A stretch of 64,000 nucleotides of DNA from Domibacillus indicus (GTDB taxonomy: Bacteria; Bacillota; Bacilli; Bacillales; Domibacillaceae), in NCBI RefSeq assembly GCF_000970685.1, contig NZ_LAJB01000007.1, positions 248,001-312,000 on the forward strand, given 5' to 3'. A program made the translations under genes and the position numbers. Shown here piece by piece: positions 49,762 to 58,398 of this stretch (the stretch's first letter is position 1; each line of letters starts with the position of its first letter). Below the pieces are notes generated by a model. It was not told the DNA's origin. It saw nothing but the letters and a program-made list of their open reading frames with translations, and made no database searches.

Positions 49762-52700
49762 TTATTTTTCAAGCTCTACAAGCAAATCGCCTGTTGCAAT
49801 TGCTTCGCCGTTTTGAACATGAACCGCTTTAACTGTTCCATCAAATGGCGCCTGTACGGTTGTTTCCATTTTCATTGCTTCTGTAATCATTAAGTGGTCA
49901 CCGCGCTTTACTTTATCCCCTTTTTCAAGGATAACTTTGATAACCGTTCCCGGCATTGTTGCCGCGATGTGGCACTCATTTTTTGGATCTGCTTTTACTT
50001 TTGCATTTACAGCAGATTTGATGCTTTCATCTTTAATTACGACATCACGCGGCTGCCCATTCAGCTCAAAGCTTAAAATACGCGTTCCGTCTGCCTGAGG
50101 ATGGCCGATTGAAACAAGCTTTACAATTAACGTTTTTCCTGTTTCAATTTCAATTTCTTTTTCTTCACCAAGACGCATGCCGTAAAGGAACGTTGGTGTA
50201 TCTAAAACGGAAATATCTCCATATTGCGCTTTTACTTTTGCATAATCGCTAAACACCTTAGGATACAGCGCGTACGCGATCACATCTTGATCTGTCGGCT
50301 CTTCCCCGATTTCCTGCTCCAGCTCTTTGCGAAGCGCCTGGAAATCCACTGCTTCAAGAAGCTCTCCAGGCCGTACACTGATTGGTTTCTTGCCTTTTAA
50401 AATAACTTTTTGAAGCTCTTCCGGGAATCCGCCTACCGGCTGTCCAAGATAGCCTTCAAACAATTCGATTACCGAATCCGGGAAGTCGATTTTATCTCCG
50501 CGGCTAAGTACGTCTTCTTCTGTTAAATCATTTTGAACCATAAACAGCGCCATATCGCCGACTACTTTTGAAGAAGGAGTTACTTTAACAATATCACCGA
50601 ACATAAGGTTTACACGGCGATACATATCTTTCACTTCATCCCAGCGGTCGCCAAGCCCTACGCCTTTTGCCTGCTGCTGAAGATTTGAATATTGCCCGCC
50701 TGGCATCTCATGCTCATAAATTTCTGTATGCGGAGCCAGCATGCCGCTTTCAAATGGCGTGTAAAACTTGCGGACATCTTCCCAATAGTAAGAGACTTTT
50801 TCAAGCGCATCAATGCTGACCGATGGTGCACGGTCTGTTCCATCCAATGCATATCGCAATGTGCTGGCACTTGGCTGGGACGTAAGCCCGGCCATTGGGC
50901 TGAGTGCGGTGTCGACAATGTCTACTCCTGCTTCAATTGCTTTTGTGTACATCAAAATACCATTGCCGCTTGTATCGTGTGTATGCAGATGTATTGGAAT
51001 ATTTACCGCTTCTTTTAATTCTGAAATCAACCGGTAAGCAGCCTGCGGCTTAAGAAGGCCGGCCATATCTTTAATACCAAGAATATGAGCGCCCTGGGCT
51101 TCTAATTCTTTAGCCATCTGCTTATAGTATTCTACATTATACTTTGCACGGGATGGATCATCAATATCTCCTGTATAGCAGATAGTGGCTTCTGCAATTT
51201 TGCCCGATTGACGAACTGCATCAATAGCTACTGTCATACCTTTAACCCAGTTTAAGCTGTCGAAAATGCGGAATACATCAATGCCTGTTTCTGCAGACTG
51301 CTGAACAAACTCCTGAATAACATTGTCTGGATAATTTTTATAGCCGACTGCGTTTGAGGCCCGAAGCAGCATCTGGAATAATACATTCGGCACCTGCTTG
51401 CGCAATACCTCGAGCCGTTTCCATGGATCTTCTTTTAAGAAGCGGTAGGCTACGTCAAATGTCGCGCCACCCCACATTTCAAGTGAGAATAATTCCGGAA
51501 GAAGACGTGCCGTTGCAGGCGCAATATGCGTTAAATCCGTTGTGCGAACCCGGGTTGCCAGCAAGGACTGGTGGGCATCACGCATTGTTGTATCCGTCAA
51601 AAGAACCTCTTTTTGATTTTTCACCCATGTTACAAGGCCGTCAGCACCCTGCTCATCCAGGATCTGTTTTGTGCCCCGTGCCGGTTTTTCAGACAGCTTA
51701 ACCTTTGGAATGCGCGGTGCATCAAAAACAGGCTTTTTCTTTTGCTCAATACCCGGGAATCCATTCACCGTTATGGTTCCAATATAGTTAAGCATTTTTG
51801 TGCCCCGGTCTTTTCTTTTCGGGAAAACAAACAGTTCAGGCGTTGTATCAATAAATGATGTATCATAATTTCCTGAAATGAAGTCTTTATGCTTCATTAC
51901 ATTCTCCAAAAATGGAATATTCGTTTTAATTCCGCGAATTCGGAACTCCTGCAAATTCCGTACCATTTTAGAAGCAGCCTGTTCAAACGTCATAGCAAAT
52001 GTAGACACTTTTACAAGCAGAGAATCATAATACGGGGTAATAACGGCACCCTGGAAGCTGTTTCCTGCATCAAGGCGTACTCCGTAGCCGCCACCGGAGC
52101 GATAAGCCATAATTCTTCCTGTATCCGGCATAAAGCCGTTTTCCGGATCCTCTGTTGTCACTCGGGATTGAATGGCGTATCCCATTGTGCGGATGTCCTT
52201 TTGCAGCGGAACTCCTACTTTATCGCTGTGAAGGCCATGGCCTTCTGCCACTAAAATTTGTGTCTGAACGATATCAATACCCGTAATCAGTTCCGTAATC
52301 GTGTGTTCTACTTGAACGCGGGGATTAACTTCAATAAAATAAAAATCTTCTCCAGCAGTTAAAAACTCAACCGTCCCTGCATTTAAGTAATCCACATTTT
52401 TCATCAACTTAACTGCGGCATCGCAAACACGGTCTCGCAAATCAGCTGAAATAGAAACCGCCGGCGCTACTTCCACCACTTTTTGATGGCGGCGCTGTAC
52501 CGAGCAGTCACGTTCAAATAAGTGGACTACATTGCCTTCATGATCGCCAATAATCTGTACCTCAATGTGTTTTGGGTTTTGAACAAACTTCTCTACATAT
52601 ACTTCATCGTTGCCGAATGCTGCTTTCGCTTCCGATTTGGCACGGTCGTATGCTTCGCTGACTTCTTCCAGGCTCTGGACAATCCGCATGCCGCGCCCGC

Positions 52701-53199
52701 CGCCGCCAAGTGACGCTTTAATAATAATAGGGAAGCCGTGCTTTTCACCAAATTCCCTTACTTCATCCAGGCTGTTTACCGGTCCATCTGAACCCGGAAT
52801 TACAGGGATTTCTGCGTTAATAGCCTGTGTCCGTGCTTTTACTTTATCACCGAACATATCAAGGTGGGCAGACTTTGGTCCGATAAAAATAATCCCTTCC
52901 TCTTCGCAACGTTTTGCGAATTCGATATTTTCAGATAAAAATCCGTAGCCGGGATGAATAGCGTCTACTTCTGCTTGTTTAGCAATTTCAATAATGCCTT
53001 CAATGTCCAAATAAGCGTCAATCGGCTTTTTACCTTCGCCGACAAGGTATGCTTCATCAGCTTTATAACGATGATATGATCCTGAATCTTCCTTCGAGTA
53101 AACAGCTACTGTCCGGATATGTAATTCTGTGCAGGCACGAAATACGCGAATAGCGATTTCTCCCCTGTTCGCCACCAGCACTTTGCTGATTTTTTTCAT
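49762..53199 (-). CDS. pycA: pyc, pyruvate carboxylase
   Basis: Biotin enzyme that makes oxaloacetate from pyruvate, bicarbonate and ATP (anaplerosis). The 1145 residues comprise a biotin carboxylase domain (1 to about 455, with ASLGGGGRGMRIV and VEVNPRVQVEHTITE), a carboxyltransferase domain (about 530-830, starting LLTDTTMRDAHQSLLATR), an allosteric region, and a C-terminal biotinyl domain with EAMKMETT (biotin Lys1110). I start at the ATG at 53199 (MKKISKVLVANRGEIA); an upstream extension is out of family. Confidence 0.98.
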   Translation of the reverse strand: MKKISKVLVANRGEIAIRVFRACTELHIRTVAVYSKEDSGSYHRYKADEAYLVGEGKKPIDAYLDIEGIIEIAKQAEVDAIHPGYGFLSENIEFAKRCEEEGIIFIGPKSAHLDMFGDKVKARTQAINAEIPVIPGSDGPVNSLDEVREFGEKHGFPIIIKASLGGGGRGMRIVQSLEEVSEAYDRAKSEAKAAFGNDEVYVEKFVQNPKHIEVQIIGDHEGNVVHLFERDCSVQRRHQKVVEVAPAVSISADLRDRVCDAAVKLMKNVDYLNAGTVEFLTAGEDFYFIEVNPRVQVEHTITELITGIDIVQTQILVAEGHGLHSDKVGVPLQKDIRTMGYAIQSRVTTEDPENGFMPDTGRIMAYRSGGGYGVRLDAGNSFQGAVITPYYDSLLVKVSTFAMTFEQAASKMVRNLQEFRIRGIKTNIPFLENVMKHKDFISGNYDTSFIDTTPELFVFPKRKDRGTKMLNYIGTITVNGFPGIEQKKKPVFDAPRIPKVKLSEKPARGTKQILDEQGADGLVTWVKNQKEVLLTDTTMRDAHQSLLATRVRTTDLTHIAPATARLLPELFSLEMWGGATFDVAYRFLKEDPWKRLEVLRKQVPNVLFQMLLRASNAVGYKNYPDNVIQEFVQQSAETGIDVFRIFDSLNWVKGMTVAIDAVRQSGKIAEATICYTGDIDDPSRAKYNVEYYKQMAKELEAQGAHILGIKDMAGLLKPQAAYRLISELKEAVNIPIHLHTHDTSGNGILMYTKAIEAGVDIVDTALSPMAGLTSQPSASTLRYALDGTDRAPSVSIDALEKVSYYWEDVRKFYTPFESGMLAPHTEIYEHEMPGGQYSNLQQQAKGVGLGDRWDEVKDMYRRVNLMFGDIVKVTPSSKVVGDMALFMVQNDLTEEDVLSRGDKIDFPDSVIELFEGYLGQPVGGFPEELQKVILKGKKPISVRPGELLEAVDFQALRKELEQEIGEEPTDQDVIAYALYPKVFSDYAKVKAQYGDISVLDTPTFLYGMRLGEEKEIEIETGKTLIVKLVSIGHPQADGTRILSFELNGQPRDVVIKDESIKSAVNAKVKADPKNECHIAATMPGTVIKVILEKGDKVKRGDHLMITEAMKMETTVQAPFDGTVKAVHVQNGEAIATGDLLVELEK

Positions 53200-53235
53200 C
53201 TTCATCTCTCCCCTGATCTGTTGATAAAATATATA

Positions 53236-53268
53236 TATAAAAAGGTTCAACTGGTGAACCTTTTTATT
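53236..53268 (-). terminator. terminator after ftsW
   Basis: AAAAAGGTTCA/TGAACCTTTTT, 11 bp with a five-base loop, embedded in A/T tracts, between ftsW and pyc. Confidence 0.88.
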
Positions 53269-53269
53269 T

Positions 53270-54421
53270 TTATGATTTATAGTTTTTTTCGTATTTTGAC
53301 TGCATCGATACATTCGCTAGAATTCCGAGCGAAATGGAAAGCAGCAATAAAGACGAACCGCCGTAACTAATAAAAGGAAGCGGAACCCCGGTAATCGGAA
53401 TAACTCCTGATACACCGCCCAGATTGATAAATGCCTGAAGCCCTATCATGGAAGAAATCCCGACTGCAAGCATAGAGCCGAACGAATCGGAACTCCGTAT
53501 CGCAATCCGAAGTCCATGTAAGACTATAAAACAAATTCCTCCAATGACAATAATGATTCCGAATATGCCAAGTTCCTCCGCAATAATGGCCATAATAAAG
53601 TCCGTATGCGGTTCTGGCAGATAGCCAAGTTTTTGAACACTCTGTCCAAGCCCCCGACCAGTCAGTCCGCCCGAACCAATCGCAAGGTAGGAGTTTACAA
53701 GGTGATAACCCGCATCTTCTTCATATTTAAATGGGTCCATGTAACTTGTAAGCCGGCTCATTCGTTCTTCTGACAATATATTGTCTTTCTGCCATATTAG
53801 GAGGGGCGATAAGAGCACAGTGAAAATTCCGATAAGAAGAAGAAACTTTGCAAGCTTTTTCATTTTTATACCGGATGATAGAACAATTGTCAACCCAATC
53901 GCGAAAATGATCGATGCTGTTCCATAGTCCGGCTCAAGCGCGACAAGAAAACAAACCACAAATAAAACGATTACTGGAGGAGCAATACTATTGTTTAAGG
54001 AATTAATGTTTTTTTGTTTTTTCGAAAACACAGCTGACATGTAAATAATAATAACAAGTTTTGAGAATTCAGAAGGCTGAATAGAACGGGCTCCCACTTG
54101 AAACCAGCTTTGCGCATTATTAGATACGCTTCCAAATAAAAACAACAAAAACAATGTGAGAAACATTCCGCCCGTCATGATAACTAATAACCGGTTTGCT
54201 TTTAAACGCCGGTAAGGAAATATTGACATGAATCCAAAAGCAAGAAAAGCCAGAACGACGTGGATCTTTTGTTTATCATAAAAATATCCGCTTTCAAGTC
54301 CCCATCGCTGTACCGCCATTACTGAACTTGCACTGAAAATCATCATCAGCCCAAACAAACATAGTATTAAAAATACAGCTGCCAGTGGATAGTCATATGA
54401 TTTTAACTTTCTCTTCCACAT
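53270..54421 (-). CDS. ftsW: ftsW, SEDS peptidoglycan polymerase of the divisome
   Basis: Septal glycan polymerase that works with PBP2B. The 383 residues have ten helices and SEDS motifs: WFQVGARSIQPSEFSKLVIII near 110, ALEPDYGTASIIFA near 160, LPEPHTDFIMAIIAEE near 270, and GVPLPFISYGGSS near 348. It is the second SEDS gene in the window beside spoVE. It is located upstream of pyc and downstream of ylaN, as in B. subtilis. Confidence 0.96.
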   Translation of the reverse strand: MWKRKLKSYDYPLAAVFLILCLFGLMMIFSASSVMAVQRWGLESGYFYDKQKIHVVLAFLAFGFMSIFPYRRLKANRLLVIMTGGMFLTLFLLFLFGSVSNNAQSWFQVGARSIQPSEFSKLVIIIYMSAVFSKKQKNINSLNNSIAPPVIVLFVVCFLVALEPDYGTASIIFAIGLTIVLSSGIKMKKLAKFLLLIGIFTVLLSPLLIWQKDNILSEERMSRLTSYMDPFKYEEDAGYHLVNSYLAIGSGGLTGRGLGQSVQKLGYLPEPHTDFIMAIIAEELGIFGIIIVIGGICFIVLHGLRIAIRSSDSFGSMLAVGISSMIGLQAFINLGGVSGVIPITGVPLPFISYGGSSLLLLSISLGILANVSMQSKYEKNYKS

Positions 54422-54470
54422 ACATACCTTCCATTCATACGCTTATCGAAAAGCGAGACTCAATTAGGTT

Positions 54471-54501
54471 AAAAAAAACTCAAACAGCTGTTTGAGTTTT
54501 C
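54471..54501 (-). terminator. terminator after ylaN
   Basis: A 26-base perfect palindrome (54475-54500, AAAACTCAAACAG and its complement) with eight A/T at its end forms the terminator hairpin. Confidence 0.85.
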
Positions 54502-54508
54502 TGTCTGT

Positions 54509-54790
54509 TTACCGGTCGATCGATGCTTCATGCAATGCTGATAATTTTTGTTCGAGCGAATCGATCAGCTGTTTGCCGTCTGCTTCATCCACCAGTCCGA
54601 GACGTATGGCGAAATCTATTTCACGGGATAAGCCGAACATTTGAGTGTCAAGCACTTCCTCGTATAAAGGACACTGCGGCATCGTTAAGTTGTCCATTTG
54701 TACTTTAATGAGACGCAAAATTTTTTCCGCATCCGCCTGCAACAGAGAGTAGGCTTTTTCCCGATGGTCTATTTTCATTTCAGATGCCAT
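54509..54790 (-). CDS. ylaN: ylaN, small conserved protein (UPF0358)
   Basis: 93-residue helical protein of the YlaN family. B. subtilis YlaN is needed under iron limitation and is reported to interact with Fur. Features are [52 protein letters not shown] split over residues 11-62. It lies next to ftsW, as in B. subtilis. Confidence 0.95.
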   Translation of the reverse strand: MASEMKIDHREKAYSLLQADAEKILRLIKVQMDNLTMPQCPLYEEVLDTQMFGLSREIDFAIRLGLVDEADGKQLIDSLEQKLSALHEASIDR

Positions 54791-54882
54791 TATTTCTCCC
54801 CCTGTTCCAAGAATGGAATCACTGTATATTAAAAGATTTTATCGTTAATACAGGGAATTTGCAAGGAATTTTAATACATGCA

Positions 54883-54911
54883 CTGACAACCTGAACGTTT
54901 CAGGGTATACT
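54883..54911 (+). promoter_or_regulatory. sigma-A promoter of the ylaL-like gene with palindromic spacer
   Basis: CTGACA (54883-54888), 17 bases, TATACT (54906-54911). The spacer holds the inverted repeat CCTGAA-CGT-TTCAGG (54890-54904). Its core TGAACGTTTCA differs in one base from the core in the ileS promoter spacer. Confidence 0.75.
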
Positions 54912-54952
54912 TAATTTATACATAGCCAACTACACAAAGGAGATTTAACCCT

Positions 54953-55453
54953 ATGGAACAAATCATTCCAATCAAAGGGAAAGTATCATTTCCTGTTACG
55001 CTTGACCCGGGCGTCTGGATTTTCGACGACCGCCGTATTGATTTAGATGAATTTTTTTCTTCTTCAAGCCAGCCAGAAAGAGACGAAGAAGAGGAGTATA
55101 TCAAAAGCACATCCAGGTTTTGGGAAAAAGAAATTCGAGAAGGTGCTGTTTTTCCGCCGACGATTAAATCAGAGAAAAAATATGAAAAAGAAAAAGTGCT
55201 TACAGGCACTTTCGGTATTCCTTTATCTCCATTTTTAAAAAATGCAGAGCCGCTGGATGAAGCTTCTGAAATTTTATTTGAGACAAAAAACGGTCCGGTT
55301 TCATTTCCATTAACAGAAGCTGAACTGCTGATTCTGCAATTTTCGCTAAAAGGGAAACCACTTCATGAAGAAGGTCCTGTTCATGTATTGTTCAAAGATG
55401 GCTCAAATCGCGAAAATCCTATTACTCATGTTACAGCTGTTCAAATCCGCTAA
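54953..55453 (+). CDS. ylaL: ylaL-like protein
   Basis: 166-residue soluble protein. The N-terminus (MEQIIPIKGKVSFPVTLDPGVWIFDDRRIDLDEFF over residues 1-35) resembles YlaL-type proteins, which are often labelled peptidyl-prolyl isomerase without strong proof. An acidic, serine-rich insertion follows at 36-50, and a beta-rich half ends in THVTAVQIR. AAAGGAG lies nine bases before the ATG. A frameshifted small gene begins nine bases downstream. I would not assign an enzyme function. Confidence 0.75.
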   Translation: MEQIIPIKGKVSFPVTLDPGVWIFDDRRIDLDEFFSSSSQPERDEEEEYIKSTSRFWEKEIREGAVFPPTIKSEKKYEKEKVLTGTFGIPLSPFLKNAEPLDEASEILFETKNGPVSFPLTEAELLILQFSLKGKPLHEEGPVHVLFKDGSNRENPITHVTAVQIR

Positions 55454-55462
55454 ACGCCCCGT

Positions 55463-55722
55463 ATGAAAGATAAAGATATTGAAATACAGCTTATCTTCCG
55501 CCGGCCGGGAAGCGGAGTGAGCAGCGTCAAACCTTCTACAGGACTGTCGACAAAGTCGCCAGTCCTTTTCACTTAACTTCTACATTTGAAAAAGTACAGG
55601 CGGTTTACTGGGAAGCCCTGCTTTTTGGAAAAAGCCGGATTCCCGCTGCTGCCTTAGATTTTCCACAAAAAAGCAAACAGATTGCAAATGACTTGATCGG
55701 CAATCTGCTTCTGTTTCAATAA
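55463..55722 (+). pseudogene. small conserved gene, broken by a -1 frameshift
   Basis: From the ATG at 55463 the frame encodes MKDKDIEIQLIFRRPGSG and stops at 55574-55576. A second frame takes over near 55505-55525 and continues without stop to 55720-55722: RQTFYRTVDKVASPFHLTST, then FEKVQAVYWEALLFGKSRIP and AANDLIGNLLLFQ-type end. One extra base in the GGCCGGG stretch would join them into an 86-residue protein with coding-like composition throughout. It is probably co-transcribed with the ylaL-like gene. Function unknown; a sequencing deletion is as likely as true decay. Confidence 0.65.
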
Positions 55723-55730
55723 AAAGCTCC

Positions 55731-56834
55731 TTATGTATAAAATAATGTTGTATCGGTTTCCGTAATCATAAGGGTCGTCTCTTTTGCCATATTTACTTTA
55801 TAGGGCACATCCAGGACATGCCCTTCCTCTTCTAAAATAAGAAGCACGGGGCGGTCGCTCATATGTTCATTCTGTTCGGAAACAACCCCCTTCCGCCCGT
55901 CATTCAGCCAGACAGTTAAACCCTTAGGATACATTACAATCGCTTTTCTAAACATTTCAATATAAGCTGTTTCAAACTCAGTTCCTGAGCCTGCATATAA
56001 AATTTCCATTCCTTCATGAGGGAGCATTGCTTTCCGGTATATCCGGTTAGAAGTAACTGCGTCATAAACATCAGCAATGCCAATCATCTTGCCGAAAATG
56101 TGAATTTCATCTCCGCTAATGCCACGCGGATAGCCCGAGCCGTTTAACCTTTCGTGGTGCTGAAAAGCGCAATGCGCTACGGTTACCGGAAGGCTGTGTT
56201 CTTTTCGGAGCAGGTCAAATCCGAATTCTGTATGTTTTTTTATAAGTTCAAATTCTTCACCTGTAAGCCTGGAGGGCTTTTTTAAAATGGCCGCCGGAAT
56301 AAGCAGTTTGCCAACATCATGCAGCATTGCCCCTAGTCCAAGTTCTTCTGTTTGTTTCGCTGTTAAATTTTTCAGTTTAAGGCTGAGTGCCAAGGTATAA
56401 ATAGTCACGTTCAATGAATGGATAAAAATGTAATCATCATGAGCATACAAATGCGTCAATAAATCAATTGCTTCTTTCCGTTCTTTAATCTGGCTGATAA
56501 TGTCCCGGACAACCACCGCAAACCTTTTTTCCATTTTATGCAGCCCAAATCTCGGAGACCCTTCAGCCAGCTCTTTTTTTACTTGATGAAACGCTTCCGA
56601 CATCATAGTAAGAGCTTCTCTCCGCGTTTCTTCTGCCAGAACCGGCCGGATGTAAATATCATCCGTTCTTGCATCCTCGATATAAACATAGGTAATTCCC
56701 AGCGAATGCAGACGCTTTAAAATGGAAGATGTAAGTTCCACACCAGACCTTAGCAATACTTGTCCTCTGCTGTTTAGTACATTTTCAGCAAGATAGACAT
56801 TTTCTTGAATGGATGACAAAGCAACTAATCTCAA
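55731..56834 (-). CDS. HD-GYP domain protein, probable cyclic-di-GMP phosphodiesterase
   Basis: 367 residues with an N-terminal segment (about 1-110, LSSIQENVYLAENVLNSRGQVLLRSGVELT) and an HD-GYP domain (about 130-300). The metal motif is HDVGK near 172, followed by KKHTEFGFDLL, the HHERLNGSGYPRG signature near 227, and IADVYDAVTSNRIYRKA near 250. All motifs needed for phosphodiesterase activity are present. A C-terminal beta region (about 305-367) is extra. It lies where ylaJ/ylaK/ylaM would be in B. subtilis. Confidence 0.9.
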   Translation of the reverse strand: MRLVALSSIQENVYLAENVLNSRGQVLLRSGVELTSSILKRLHSLGITYVYIEDARTDDIYIRPVLAEETRREALTMMSEAFHQVKKELAEGSPRFGLHKMEKRFAVVVRDIISQIKERKEAIDLLTHLYAHDDYIFIHSLNVTIYTLALSLKLKNLTAKQTEELGLGAMLHDVGKLLIPAAILKKPSRLTGEEFELIKKHTEFGFDLLRKEHSLPVTVAHCAFQHHERLNGSGYPRGISGDEIHIFGKMIGIADVYDAVTSNRIYRKAMLPHEGMEILYAGSGTEFETAYIEMFRKAIVMYPKGLTVWLNDGRKGVVSEQNEHMSDRPVLLILEEEGHVLDVPYKVNMAKETTLMITETDTTLFYT

Positions 56835-56870
56835 TATTTTCGAACTCCTTATATAGTAAAACTGGCCTCG

Positions 56871-57332
56871 TCAGCTCCTCCCCTGCCTGAGGGCGGCCAT
56901 AATTTGCCGGTCCAATTTTTCCGCAGCCTGCAAATCATATGTTTGCTCATAAACCGGTTCAACTGCAATTTTTGATCCATAAAACATAACGTCCCGCACT
57001 TCTTTTATAGCCAGTTCTATTACAGACGCTTTTAATGGCACGTCATCGAGACGGCTGGATATCACTTTAGCACTTCCGCTGATGGTAAAAGTGGAGCCGG
57101 AAGCAAAAACAGCCAGGGAAACGAGCGGGTTTTTATGAATATTATCGATGATTTTCGAGCGGCTGTCCACCGCAATCCGCAAAATCTGGTCCGTCGGGGC
57201 ATAAACCCAGGATATGGCGTTCATAAAAGGCGCTCCTGTTTCCGCGTCTACCGTTGAAAAAAAAGACAGGCGCTCTGTCTGAAGTGCTTCGAATAAGTCT
57301 GGCAGTAAATAAGATTCATTTCGGTTTGCCAA
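56871..57332 (-). CDS. pyridoxamine 5'-phosphate oxidase-like split-barrel protein
   Basis: About 153 residues of the FMN-binding split-barrel (PNPOx-like) family: LSFFSTVDAETGAPFMNAISWV near 24-45, DNIHKNPLVSLAVFASGSTFTISGSAKVI near 86-95 onwards, and EVRDVMFYGSKIAVEPVYEQTY near 117. I prefer the TTG at 57332 (reading MANRNESYLLPDLF), behind GGGGTGG; a GTG nine bases earlier overlaps that site. Substrate and true cofactor use are unknown. Confidence 0.85.
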   Translation of the reverse strand: MANRNESYLLPDLFEALQTERLSFFSTVDAETGAPFMNAISWVYAPTDQILRIAVDSRSKIIDNIHKNPLVSLAVFASGSTFTISGSAKVISSRLDDVPLKASVIELAIKEVRDVMFYGSKIAVEPVYEQTYDLQAAEKLDRQIMAALRQGRS

Positions 57333-57405
57333 TATTTCCACCCCGTTATTTTTTCCCTCATTATACCAACAAACGTTTTGTAATTCTATTGCTGCCTCTT
57401 TATCA

Positions 57406-57414
57406 TGTTATACT
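57406..57414 (+). promoter_or_regulatory. extended -10 promoter of ylaI
   Basis: TGTTATACT is an extended -10 element 23 bases before the ylaI start, with no good -35. Confidence 0.5.
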
Positions 57415-57437
57415 AGAGAGAACATGGAGGTGCCCTT

Positions 57438-57641
57438 ATGAGAGTAAAGTGTGTAATGTGCGATAAAATTGAATCGCTTGATGATCATTTGCCTGCCGCA
57501 AAAAAATTGCGGAACCGCCCTATTCATACATATATGTGCGAAGAATGCCACGCACGTATTGCAGAAAAAACGGCCAATCGGATCAAAACCGGACATTTTT
57601 TCGTTTACCGATCCGGCAGCCAAAAAGAATGGCTTCAATAA
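57438..57641 (+). CDS. ylaI: ylaI, DUF2197 zinc-finger-like protein
   Basis: 67 residues with two CxxC motifs (CVMC at 5-8 and CEEC at 34-37), a likely zinc ribbon, and a basic C-terminus. GGAGGTG lies before the ATG. It matches YlaI by size, motif and position near typA. The function is unknown. Its last 13 bases overlap the next gene. Confidence 0.93.
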   Translation: MRVKCVMCDKIESLDDHLPAAKKLRNRPIHTYMCEECHARIAEKTANRIKTGHFFVYRSGSQKEWLQ

Positions 57642-58054
57642 CTTATATTTTGCTGGCCGGTGCTTCCGCCGGTCTTGCACTTGGCCTTTTTCTAAAAGGA
57701 GTTGAGGCGGCCACGGGAATTGCTGTTTATAAACTCCTGCTCAATGTGGATTTTATTCCATACATCAATCAGGTTTTATGGCCTGAATGGGCTGAATTTA
57801 TTTTCCACCTGTTTATTTCTTTTCTTTTATCAGCAGGATTCTTTGCAATTCTGCTAAAATCAAAACACCCGTATACGATTTCTTTTCTGCTGACACTGCC
57901 AGCTGTGTTTCTGTATTTTCCTTTGTCCTGGCTGGCTCACAAGCCCGTTCCGGCAGCAAATAATATGCAGGCTTTTGCCTGGTGGGCAGCAGGGCATATT
58001 TTATACGCATTCACGCTGGCTTTGTTTGGTCAAAAATATAAGCGGGAGGCCTAG
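57629..58054 (+). CDS. four-helix membrane protein of unknown function
   Basis: 141 residues with four hydrophobic helices (about 4-22, 50-70, 76-96, 112-132). Notable residues are LKGVEAATGIAVYKLLLNVDFIPYINQVLWPEW between helices 1 and 2, split by a short loop. It may be similar to YqhR/YagU-type membrane proteins, but I am not sure. It starts inside ylaI (13-base overlap) and is convergent with ylaH, sharing a terminator that overlaps its last codons. Confidence 0.75.
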   Translation: MASITYILLAGASAGLALGLFLKGVEAATGIAVYKLLLNVDFIPYINQVLWPEWAEFIFHLFISFLLSAGFFAILLKSKHPYTISFLLTLPAVFLYFPLSWLAHKPVPAANNMQAFAWWAAGHILYAFTLALFGQKYKREA

Positions 58055-58066
58055 GCCTCCCGCTTT
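58041..58066. terminator. bidirectional terminator between membrane gene and ylaH
   Basis: AGCGGGAGGCC/GGCCTCCCGCT form an almost loop-less palindrome containing the upstream stop codon TAG. GC-rich, with short A/T tracts. Confidence 0.75.
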
Positions 58067-58068
58067 CA

Positions 58069-58383
58069 CTATGATGACATTTTCTCTTCTTTTTGGTGCT
58101 TTTTCAGCCTGAATTTATACGTACCCAGCACAAGCGCAGCTACCATGAGGCTTTCCACAACCGGAAGCTGGTACGATAAAACCAACAGTAACAATGAGCC
58201 AATAGCAAGCGAAAAATAAACAATTATGTTTTGCCATAATTTTAACTTTTTCGCAAATCCAAGATTATAGACAAGAATGGAAAGCACAATCAATATCGCC
58301 CAATACATTTGCACCGCGGTTCCAACGCCAAATTGTTGAATAAGCGCGCGCAGAATTGGTCCGACATGTTCAATTCCTTCCAT
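58069..58383 (-). CDS. ylaH: ylaH-like membrane protein
   Basis: About 104 residues of the YlaH-like family with three hydrophobic helices (YWAILIVLSILVYNLGFA, IIVYFSLAIGSLLLLVLSY, LMVAALVLGTYKF) and a basic C-terminus. The second ATG (58383) is chosen because AAGGGGG lies six bases upstream; the first ATG at 58389 abuts it. It follows typA by 15 bases. Function unknown. Confidence 0.9.
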   Translation of the reverse strand: MEGIEHVGPILRALIQQFGVGTAVQMYWAILIVLSILVYNLGFAKKLKLWQNIIVYFSLAIGSLLLLVLSYQLPVVESLMVAALVLGTYKFRLKKHQKEEKMSS

Positions 58384-58398
58384 ATCCATCCCCCTTTA

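Noticed and set aside
55679-55708. CAGATTGC/GCAATCTG inverted repeat inside the frameshifted gene
   Set aside because: Lies in coding-like sequence, with a 14-base loop and no T tract; probably chance.
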